Shown piece after piece: positions 19,490 through 29,700 of a stretch of 64,000 nt of DNA (its first letter is position 1; each line of letters starts with the position of its first letter). The position numbers were made by a program, and so were the translations under genes. Source of the DNA: Siphonodentalium dalli (taxonomy: Eukaryota; Mollusca; Scaphopoda; Gadilida; Siphonodentaliidae); assembly GCA_032622095.1 (NCBI GenBank), contig CP136065.1, forward strand, positions 113,253,195 to 113,317,194, in the 5' to 3' direction. The notes beneath the pieces were generated by a model, which did no database searches, was not told the origin of the DNA, and saw nothing but the letters and a program-made list of their open reading frames with translations.

Positions 19490-21094
19490 CGATTCTCCGA
19501 AGACCTATTACTACGAAGGCCCACAACTCCGAAGACCCGATTCTCCGACGGCCCACAACTCCGAAGACCCGATTCTCCGACGGCCCATAACTCCGAAGAT
19601 CCGATTCTCCGAAATCCCATAACTCCGAAGGGCCGATTCTCCGAAGACCTATAACTCTGAAGACCTATAACTCCGAAGGGCCGATTCTCCGAAGACCTAT
19701 AGGCTATAACTCCGAAGGCCCGATTCTCCGACGGCCCATAACTCCGAAGGTCCGATTCTCCGAAGGTCTGATTCTCCGAAGATTTTGTTTTATCGGGGTA
19801 TTATCGTTTACTAAATAGTGTACAGTCCAGTGGCGAAGCCAAGGGGTCCCAAAATTCCTATTGCCCCCATTAAACCTCTACTTGCTATTTCAGACAATAT
19901 GGGCCCGTACCAAAACATGTCCAATGTCATGTAAACGCCCGGAAATCATTCATGGGGCATCAAAATATTCAAACTTTTCCTACTGCATGCCCCCACCTAA
20001 ATGGGAATCCTGGCCCGCCACTGACTATACGCGGCACCAGATACTATAACGTTATGTTGGCCCATGAGATGCCAGAGTAAAATGTACAGGGGTGAACAGG
20101 GAAGAACTTGTCCTTTTTCATATATAAAATGAACTTGATTGCATCAAATCACCCCAATGCAGTGGGATGTGCACAGTTTAATCATATTAATTGTATTAAG
20201 ACATACATTGTGGCAAAATAATTGTATTTCTTACATAAATTTAAGCATTCTGTGGAAAATTAAGGCTTGTCGCACACTACTGATGGTGTAGATATCACCT
20301 TATTTTAATATAATATATAGTTAACGTTTCCAATATATGAGGGCCCCTTCCCCCCTTTTCGTACGCCCGATTCCACCCATTTTGGACCTGTACGCCGGAT
20401 TCCAGACTTCAATTTGAAGCTGGACGCCGGATTCCAGTGTCAATTTGAAGCTGGATGCCGGATTCCATGGTAAATTTGAAGCTGGATTCCGGATTCCAGG
20501 GGGGGGGGTATATTATCTACATGTACATGTTCCATACAAAATATAACCATACGCGCATTACATACTTATCAATACACTCTAAGAATTGTGAAATTCCAAA
20601 CGGTATTAGACCACCATTTTACCTTCAAAAGTCACTCGTAGAACCATTTGATTCTTCACATGCCGCATGGAGCGCATGCATGGGAGGGGTCGCCCCAATC
20701 GTTGGTCCGGGGGCTCCCCTGGGCAGGAACACTGTGAATATTTGAATGCCTTTACGTTTACATGACATTTGACATGTTTTTGGGGGGCGGTCTTCCCTAG
20801 GGCCCCATTGACTCCGCCACTGGACTGTACACTATTTAATAACCGATAAAACATGATCTTCGGAGAATCGGACCTTCGGAGAATCGGCCCTTCGGAGTTA
20901 TAGACCTTCGGAGTTATGGGTGTTCGGAGTTATAGGCCTTCGGAGTTATGGGCTTTCGGAGTTATGGGTCTTCGGAGTTATGGGATTTCGGAGAATCGGG
21001 ACTTCAGAGTTATGGGCTTTCGGAGAATCGGGGCGTCGGAGGATCGGACCTTCGGAGAATCGGACCTTCGGAGTTATGGGTCTTCGGAGAATCG
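19490..21094. mobile_element. Fold-back element with arms made of tandem CGATTCTCCGAAG units
   Basis: The left arm (19490-19790) is a chain of short units alternating CGATTCTCCGAAG and CCATAACTCCGAAGG. The right arm (20855-21094) is the same array in reverse complement. Past the arrays the inversion continues through GTTTTATCGG, TAAATAGTGTACAGTCCAGTGGCG and its mirror near 20820. The interior (19830-20818) holds no transposase. The repetitive frames here on both strands are translations of the array. The structure resembles FB/Galileo-type fold-back transposons; family membership is inferred only. Confidence 0.8.
20395..20500. repeat. Tandem repeat, about 32-bp unit, three to four copies
   Basis: The unit contains CAATTTGAAGCTGGACGCCG followed by GATTCCAG. 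It is followed by a G-run and lies in the interior of the fold-back element. Confidence 0.8.
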
Positions 21095-21459
21095 CTACTT
21101 AACCCTGTTTTCTGCCACTTTTTTGACCAGCAAAATTAGGTGATATAAAACAAAACGAATGGAGTATAAGAATACTTACATAAGTAAAATGAATAACAGT
21201 TAGTTGTCATATATAGTGCGAAAAGGGAAATAATCCTGGTATAAAGTGAGTTTACAATAGAATAAACATTGCGATTTAACATACATGTGTCCATGCAGAT
21301 AGGAACTGAAAATGAAACTGTGGAAGTGAGGTTGCTCCTCTCAGTCTCAGGATCTGCTTAAAGATCACTTCACATCAGTTTCACAATAAGGATATAGCCC
21401 TACAGTCTTAAAACACACTGGCAGGGTTCTTCTTCATTGATTTTTGTAAGTACATATAT

Positions 21460-21643
21460 GTACTCTCAGGAGCCTAATAATAGTGATGGCCTAATAATAG
21501 TGATGGGTGGGGATTTTGGCTGAAATTAATAACAGTGATGGCAAATTTCACTCTATGCCTCAATGACAAATAATAGTGATTGTTGGGAGTTTTTTCCAAA
21601 ATTAATAATCGTGCTGACACTATTATTAGGTACCTGAGAGTAC
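21460..21643. mobile_element. Short MITE, GTACTCTCAGG ends
   Basis: GTACTCTCAGGAGCCTAATA at the left mirrors TATTAGGTACCTGAGAGTAC at the right. Inside, AATAATAGTGATGG is repeated three to four times. No coding capacity. Confidence 0.75.
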
Positions 21644-22167
21644 TGACAAAGACTTTCCTTGTGGTTGCTGCAGCTTAATTAGAATTGTGTGATAACCAAC
21701 CTGTACCGTACTTGAAGTTGAAGTTGAATGTGATGGATGCTCCCAGTGGTACCACATTGAGTATCAAAATGTTTGTACTAACACCTACCAAACTTCACTA
21801 AAAAACTGTTTTCATACATTAAAAGCACACAACAACAACTCAAACAATAAAATCCATCACTGACCAAACCACTGGCACTCTGAAAAACTCAAATGCCGAA
21901 ATAGCCCAAGTACTATAACCAATCAAATTAGGTCTGTTTTTCCCCACTAAACCCCCTTACACTATTGCAACATTGCCTGACAACCATACAGAATAATACA
22001 CCTGATATTAAACTATATATACTGTATATATCCAGTATATATATCGTGAATGCCAGTCCTGTGAAACACAGCCAGTACAACTCATTGACAACCTTGTTGC
22101 CAAGTTGTTGGAAACCTTTTTGCAGGGCATCAAACTGATTAGTTGAAAATCTACGGGATACTAAATG

Positions 22168-22258
22168 TATAGTCAATTTTGGACTGTTTCTAGTGTATAT
22201 AATTGACCTCCCTAAGGACATAATATCACAAACTCGACTCTTCGCTGATGACATGCTA
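22168..22258 (+). pseudogene. LINE reverse transcriptase scrap
   Basis: The + strand frame reads GLFLVYIIDLPKDIISQTRL then FADDML, matching RT blocks around the catalytic FADD motif of CR1/Jockey-type LINEs. It is cut immediately after the FADD block by the MITE at 22259. The rest of the LINE is not recognisable nearby. It is oriented opposite to the LINE at 2-6 kb. Confidence 0.75.
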
Positions 22259-22449
22259 CAGTAATGCCTAAATAATCGACACCTTAACCACAGCAGAATT
22301 ATGGGTAATTTCTCAGGATTTAGTCGGAAATATGGCTTGTTGCCATTCATCGGAAAGCTCTCAGCAACAAGCCATATTTCTGACTAAATCCTGAAAAATT
22401 ACCCATAATTCTGCTGTGGTTAAGGGGTCGATTATTTTGGGCATTTCTG
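22259..22449. mobile_element. Palindromic MITE, CAGTAATGCC ends, TA duplication
   Basis: Starts CAGTAATGCCTAAATAATCG and ends in a degraded mirror, with TA on both sides. Almost the whole element is a hairpin: CACAGCAGAATTATGGGTAA and AGCCATATTTC recur in both orientations. A second copy is at 41328-41631. Confidence 0.88.
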
Positions 22450-23163
22450 TATCTCCATCCTGCATAGACACACACTGGATATAATACCCGAAAAGGGGGT
22501 CTCCAGTACACATAGATATAGATAGTAAGTTTGCTGAGATCAGTGCCATATCACTGCATGTCAGTTTAATAGGACTGATCAGTTAATATTTGTTTTACAT
22601 ATAGCATATGATCTAAAGTAGTAAAGACTTTTAGACTTTCCCTGGTTATAGCTATTCTATACGGTAGAATAGCCTTGATGACTATTTTACATAGCATCGG
22701 CATAAAATGTTTTTGTGATCAATCTATTGATGTAATCCATGATTTTAAATAATTTTAATATGATATGTAGCCTAATGTTTTGTGATTGTTTCAATTGATG
22801 TACCGATAATCCATGATTGTAATATCTAATGACAATATATAATGTTTAATTTTATTTTTCCAAATAATGATCAAATTTATGTTGATTTCGTTCAGTTAAC
22901 CTGTTCACTGCTTAATGACGTCATGTGCTAGCTAGGCTGTTGATCAATGTTCTGGCCCGCTTCCGGTCAACTTCACATCAAAATAATGGAATATTACTGT
23001 GTGGGTAAAATACAGTTAAAAAAAATTTTTGGGAAAAAATGGCAATAATAAAGAGAGAGAGAGGGGAGGGAAAGGGAAGGGAAGGGAGGGGAGGGGAGAG
23101 CAGTTCAAAATTTTATAGTAAACTCAAATACTAACTATTAGATATAACTATGAGGTACCCGTA

Positions 23164-23445
23164 ATTGGTGAAACAAGTATGGGGTAGGGGCGCAGGGGCA
23201 CACCTCTATGTCCCCCAGCCTCTGACTAGATTTATCATGTTATTCTGGCAAGCAACTAAACTATTTTTCGTGAGTTTGTTCAACTCATTGTTATTTTGGT
23301 TAGTACCAGCAGTTTGTTCATCTGTAGCAACCAATAAACAATTTCTCTGACAGGGGGGGGGGTCTGCAAAAAAATTCCGTATATAGGCGCGGGGTGGGTG
23401 GGTGGTCCAGAGGCGGAAAAAATGGTGCTTGTAATTTTTTTCCAA
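23164..23445 (+). repeat. Dispersed repeat, copy 1
   Basis: CTCTGACAGGGGGGGGG followed by TCTGCAAAAAAATTCCGTAT matches, in opposite orientation, the copy at 24790-24945. Both have G-rich and A-rich blocks around a short TATA-containing core. Confidence 0.6.
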
Positions 23446-24789
23446 AATGGGTTTTTTTCAAACAATTTACAAGTACTGACCATGTAATGTTGTTTGTAAG
23501 CATGTTAGTACCATGCTTGTTGGTATAGGGCTATATAGGCAGCTAAAGTGACTCTTTAGCCTCAGATTTAGCAACATTCTGGATTTCACAGTATCCCGGA
23601 CCACTTCATAGTGGACCACCGTATTAACGTTCAGGAAACTTATGATCAACGGAAGAAATATTTAGTAACAAAATTAATATATTACCCAGTTGTATTATCT
23701 GAATAAAAGTAATAAAGCAAAAAAACTCTATCACAAATTGGATACAACATGGTGAATACTCAATGATGACTACTAGTAGGTATAATTAACCTGATTGTTG
23801 CATAACATGAAATTGAAAAGGGTATCTCATAAATTTCTAATGTCTGAAATACTGTCTTGTTCTGGCATGTAATCAAATTCATTCCTTCTGGTTATTTCTC
23901 ATCTTGAATGATTGCAAGTAATGTTAATTTGCAACAATTATCCAAATAAAACTGAATTGGTTATGATGAATGACATTACTGTTTACTGCTCAGACAATCC
24001 CAAATGAAGGTGACGCTATTCTCATTGAATTTCCGAACTTCATCTGGGAGCTTTACTGCTCAACAAGACGAAACTAAAATACTAATTGTATACTGTTATC
24101 ACTTACAAATAGATGAACTGAAATAATGTGATGCATTCAGATGCATTGAGAAATGATATTCAATTCTTCATTCTGGTCTATCACCATACCAAACCACATC
24201 AAAATTTGACAACCGACACTTAACTTATACTGGTGGTCACAACCCGCGATATTATGCATATTCGTCCCCCATTTCTGGTCCGTCACCATGCCATAGGGCA
24301 TCAAATATGACAACTGACTCTTGAGTTAAAATTCAAAATGTTTGTACGGACAGACGGCTCGAGACGTCAACTATATACCTGCCGACTAATATCGGGCAGT
24401 ATAATAACCATATATCTATGTGTATACCTAACCAAAAAACAAATCCCCTCCCCACCCCATCCCGTTGGATAAGACTAAAGAGTTCTTTGATCATGCACAT
24501 ATAATTGTGGAACCCCTGACCTGTTTACCACTATTTACACTGGCCAGTGTTCTCTGTCAGACACAACACACTCGATATATTAAGGCTATAATGGGGTCTA
24601 GGGCAATTTGTGACATATAGTGTACCTACACAATGCTTAATTAATAGTGTTGTTAGATACTGAAAACACCAGGAAACACATGGAAATACAGTATATTTTT
24701 TCGTTTTTCTGATCTGTGTTTACCAATTAGTAAGGCAGTTAACACAGTTATTGAAGAACGGCTAAAAAAAACCTCTGAAATTTTGATAA

Positions 24790-24945
24790 AAACATGAGAA
24801 ACGGGGGGTGGGTCCCCAAAATTTTAAATTTTTTTTTTTTTTGCAAAAATGGGGTGGTGGGTCCCTCGAGGTCGGAAAAAAACTTTTTGGGCCCTATATG
24901 TGCAATTTTTTTCCAGACCCCCCCCTGTCTCTGACAGCAAAACAA
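24790..24945 (-). repeat. Dispersed repeat, copy 2, inverted relative to copy 1
   Basis: Read on the minus strand, GACAGGGGGGGGTCTGG followed by AAAAAAATTGCACATATAG parallels 23347-23395. Boundaries are uncertain. Confidence 0.6.
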
Positions 24946-25035
24946 GGCCCCCAAGTCAATAATTCACTGAAATGTATACCTGGAACAGACAAAGGATGAT
25001 GTGGGTAATTTAACCTAGCAGACACCATCCCCTTT

Positions 25036-25720
25036 TTATGTTTACCCATACCATAGTATGGTAAACATAGTGTCGTTGCCCGGATTGACCACTCGTCGTT
25101 CGTCCGTCTGTCCGTCTGTCTGTCCGTAGACACTTTACTACGAGTAATGCGATAACTCAAACATTTTTTATCCGATCGAAACCAAATTTTGTATATGGGT
25201 TTCTCAGTCCAAAATACAGACCGAGTTCGAATTTGGGTTTGATCCGAGATTTTGTTACAGAGTTATGGCCCTTTTTCAACTTAGAATTCACGCATTCTGC
25301 CATAACTCAAACATTTTTTTGGAACCAAATTTGGTATGTGAGTTTCACAGCCCAAAATACAGATCGAGTTCGAATATGAGTTTGATCTGATTAATTTTAA
25401 AGGAGTTATGACCCTTTTTCGAAAAATAAATTGAAAAAAAAATTCGATTTAAAAAAAAAATTACTTTTAACTTTTATAATAATAAAAAAAAAAATGTCAT
25501 TGACATTGTCATTTGTTTTCATTTAGATATTGATGGTTATGATAAAAGTTGATAAAAAGATTTCCATTAATTTTTTTAAATAATTAAAAAGTTTTTAAGT
25601 TAAAATAATTTGAAAAACTAACACCATTATAACTCTGCCAAGGGTACCCCGAATCACCACACCAAATTTGATTAAATCGGTCCAAAATCTTGTGTTATGT
25701 ACTGGTAAATCTGTTTGGAG
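25036..25720 (+). repeat. Dispersed repeat with palindromic head, (GTCC/GTCT)n and GTTATGGCCCTTTTTC units
   Basis: Opens with the hairpin TTTACCCATACCATAGTATG, then a GTCCGTCTGTCC run, then two units of about 135 bp. Each unit has ACCAAATTT, CAAAATACAGA, AGTTCGAAT and GAGTTATG(G/A)CCCTTTTTC. It ends AT-rich. Near-identical architecture recurs at 57477-58330. Confidence 0.75.
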
Positions 25721-26605
25721 CAACATTAAATCCAATTCACCAATTGCCTTTGGACTACTTAGCTATTGATAAGGCTATATTATTTTCTGATGTCTCTTAT
25801 GCCAATGTGAAAATAATCTGATAAAGAAGGCTATGGTATCTAATTTAAAATAAAGATTCAACAATAAACATCACATGCTATTAACAGTAGACATCTCTGC
25901 TGCAGAGTTATATCTTCAGATGGTCTGATATCATTATAATTGTTATTGGTTTAATAGAGGTCAGTGTTCAACATAAACAATTCCTGTGATATTTTGACAG
26001 CTCTGCTATATAATTGATATTAATGGGTCAGTGGTGAGGTTGCTTATCTGTATACTAGGACACATTATTATTGTAAACTTAAATTGGACTCTCTTAACCC
26101 AAGTATTCCATGTCCAGGTCACACCTACACATTTAACCCATGGGCTTGCTGGCTGTGGTGGTTTAGCGTTACAGATCCTGTACCAGTGCATTCTCTTATA
26201 TAAATGCCAGTGACCCATAATTCCAATAATTTGTGTTATGTACATTTGTCTATAATAGTACATAACAGTATACTCTATAATTCAACACCAAAACTCTCAT
26301 TTATCCGATCATATTAAATTTTTATCGCCAAGGGATGGGTTAACATCTGCCGATCGTGATCGGCCTCTCGTTCATGTCATACATATATTTAAGTACCATC
26401 CCTGTACCACCTTCATTATTTGGGGATGGTGGTACATTGCCCTGCAGCATTTCAGACATTAGAACAAATATCTGAGAAGTAATCAGTAGATATAGAGTAA
26501 TATTTTGTGTACCTTTCAGAATAGAGACGTCATATCAATATGATATCTGTTTGTTTCATTTTGCTTCTGGTCTTATTTCTGTTCCAATGTTTGTTTTCTT
26601 CACAG

Positions 26606-26703
26606 GTATTCTCTCCCTTGGCTGGAATGAAATTACTTTTGAAGACATTTTGTCAATTACTTAGGAAATTATTGAGTTTCTTGGTGCACATCTCAACATT
26701 TAG
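26606..26703 (+). CDS. ENDOV: ENDOV exon 1 (proposed; 5' part non-coding)
   Basis: An acceptor-like tract (TTGTTTTCTTCACAG) ends at 26605 and a strong donor, GTGAGTG, starts at 26704. The frame is open throughout. The first ATG is at 26627 and gives the Leu-rich start MKLLLKTFCQLLRKLLSFLV. The exon ends with two spare bases (AG), exactly what exon 2 needs. The presence of an acceptor implies an additional upstream 5' UTR exon that I could not locate. Confidence 0.6.
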
Positions 26704-29700
26704 GTGAGTGATATACAGGCCTGAAGATATGGTGCTGGACATTTGCAAAATGAGGGCCCCAGAAGGTGAATTCAGTGACGACCACCCCACACAGTGGGAT
26801 AGTATCACAAAATTCACCTTCTGGGGATCTCATTCTGCTTCTGCATTTGTATTATCTTTTTACCTGGCTGACATCTGCTCATATATATCCTTAACATCCC
26901 TCCAAATGAATAATTGTTAGAAACTTTCTACATTGTTGCCATGTATGCATGCTCTCCTTCTAAAATATATATATGTACATATTGTACATGTATATGTTAA
27001 ATTTAAAATTTCAATGAGCAATGTCTGTTTAAATTCAATTGCAAGTGATTCGATCTATATTTATTCAATGTAAAAAGCACTATGACTCTGAGCAATACAA
27101 AAGTTATTGTCAACCTTGATAAATAAATGAATTCATACCTATTTACCATCTACAGGACAGTATACTTATGTGACCATTGTGGAACCCTGATGTGGAAAAG
27201 TATAACAAGATGTCCATTTTGTAAGTTTAATAATCAAATCAAAGACAATGGGTCATCAGAACCAGAGGAGTTGCTGGTGGAAGACATCATAAAAGAAGAA
27301 TGGGAACGGTGAGTTAATTTACCAGAATATCTGGTCTTATTTCATGACCTATTCCATCCAGTTATTTTAGCCAAAGCTTTGGGACTTAGGTTCACTTAGG
27401 TTGTCATATTAATACAATGGCATGCAGCCTTGTTGTGTCCACCATGCATTAATATAAAAAATATAAAAAATCAGCAAAGTGTTTAGTCTCCATGTCTGAT
27501 TGAATGTTTGACAATTAGAAGAAAATTTGAGTTAAGTTATACAGTCTAATTGAGATATGATGTTATCATGACATCTGATAATGTTTGTACAATAGTCACT
27601 GGGAGGACACATATGACTTTTCTGTAGTAATGTTTGTCATCATGCTGAGAAAGACGTTTGAGACTGTGAGCTCCATATGTAAAGTTTGTTGAGCTGCAGG
27701 CAAACTTGCTGCTAAAGATAAGATTTTCAAAATCAAAAAGATTAAATAATAGAACCAGTTCAAATACAGTATAATTATGTCTGACCTCACTGACCTACAT
27801 AATTCAAGATAAATGTCATTAGGTTGCTATTGAATAGTAATCTGTGTGGTGTCAGATCCACAAATGAGGTTAATTGGAAATAAGAGTTGAAAGCACTTAA
27901 TGATTCTCATTATTATACACACGTAAATTAATACTGCCACAACTTTTATTTACGCAATGGATGCAAAAAATAGTTTCAGATTAAATTGTTGTTGTTGCCA
28001 TAGGCTTATTGTTGAACTTATTATCTGAACTTTTCCCACCAAAGAATAGGAATCCTTCTGCACTTTTTAACCCTTCCATGACTGGGGCTTCCTGAAATTT
28101 GTCAATGTATTCTCTTATTTATGGGAGTCTCCCATATGGAGGCTCGCATATATAAGAGAATGCATTGGCCTAGGTAACAATATATACCTTGACCTTGTCA
28201 TCCAGTGCATTCCCTTATATTTGGCAGGCTCCCTAGTAGTGCTGGGACGGTTGTCCGGATAACCGGTTACGGTTCGGTTATGCGTGTCAACCGGTTGGAG
28301 GAGGCCACAGCCGGATAACCGTATTATTGATAACGATCGTACTATCAACGTAGTAGCCGCTTATAGAAGCGATTTGGACAGTTGATTGTGTATTCATATA
28401 CCCCACAACACATGCCTGTTTGATCACCGGCGGCTTTTCTAGACGTGAAACCAACAACAACACTCTTATCTGTGTCAGTCTGTGAATGCACCGCGGCATA
28501 CATCAAAGCAATCAAGTCTAGACTTTTACTACGTCATCAATATTATGTCTGTTTTCTTGAAACTGCCCCCCCTTGTCATTACCATTATAGTCCAGTGCAT
28601 TTATGGTTTTACCCAGAACTAATTGCAACAGAATTTTTTTTTGCTGGAATTGGTACATATACCCTCCATAAACAACATACTAAAAATCGGCAAAAATCGG
28701 AAAAAGGGAAATTAGTGAATTTCGTGAAAAAAAATTGAGAAAATTTGGTCAAATCATCAATTTATGGGTTTTCATGAATGTATATAAAAAATTCAAATTT
28801 ACAAGTCCTACAAATATCATGCCTATTTTGTCGACCACATTTTCCTGAATCCAGAACTGGAAACCATTCCCAGATTCCTTAAGTATTTTTCGAGTTGTGT
28901 GCCTTCAAAAACGCGAGTTTACCTGATTTCGGAGCCTTAATTTCGCAGAATGAGCCAAATGCCGTATTATATGGTTAATTATTTAAAAAACTAGAGCAAA
29001 ATTAATTACTTTTACACTGTTTTAGTAATTTCCTCACTAGATAAAACACAAAATATGATTAATATGTGCATCTATGAATAAGGAAAATAAAATATTCTCA
29101 AACAAAATGTGTGTTCCATTGTATGGACTTAGCCAAATTTGCCTTGACACAGAACTCGTGTGATGAAATGCCATATTTGAGGTCATGTAACTCAATAAAT
29201 TAATATCCATATGCTCTGCTTTTCTCATAACATTTTGAGAATACTAGATTGAACAAATTGTGAAGGAATTTCCAAATACATTGGTGAAGAAAATAAAATT
29301 ATGGTCCTATGAACTCTTAGTCTAGCCTCTTTTCCGAAAATGCTATTGTGGGACGTTTTTGTCAATTTTAAAAGGATTTTAGGCATATTCAGAAAAATTA
29401 ATGAAAGTTTATTGTGTAAGATTATGTGATCTGTCCTCTTAAATAATTTTTTTGTTGAGAAAATAGCATTTCAATGGTTATACCAATGAATGTCACTGGA
29501 TTTCACTCATCATTGTGGAAACATACTCCAAATTTGAACGGCAAAAAAATGGGGTAGGGGAAAGCATATCAACAAAATCTTAAAAATTATGCATCTTGAA
29601 GCAGAAAACTTTATATTAACAGTTTCTGCTTACATTGTTCTTTCATACATAATTTCATATTTCCTTTGTTTATGTTTATTGACAGAGCTATAATATTTTT

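Larger units (their letters stand above)
22450..26605. other. No gene recognised; repeats and low-complexity DNA
   Basis: Contains a purine-only stretch of GGGA/GGAAA at 23049-23099, two inverted copies of a dispersed repeat (23164-23445 and 24790-24945), and the repeat block at 25036-25720. No conserved protein frame was found. The ENDOV promoter or 5' UTR probably lies in or upstream of its 3' part, but no promoter element was identified. Confidence 0.5.

Noticed and set aside
19405-21143. Open frames on both strands with SELW/GFRRIG-type repeats
   Set aside because: They are translations of the short tandem units in several frames and on both strands, with no independent support for a protein.
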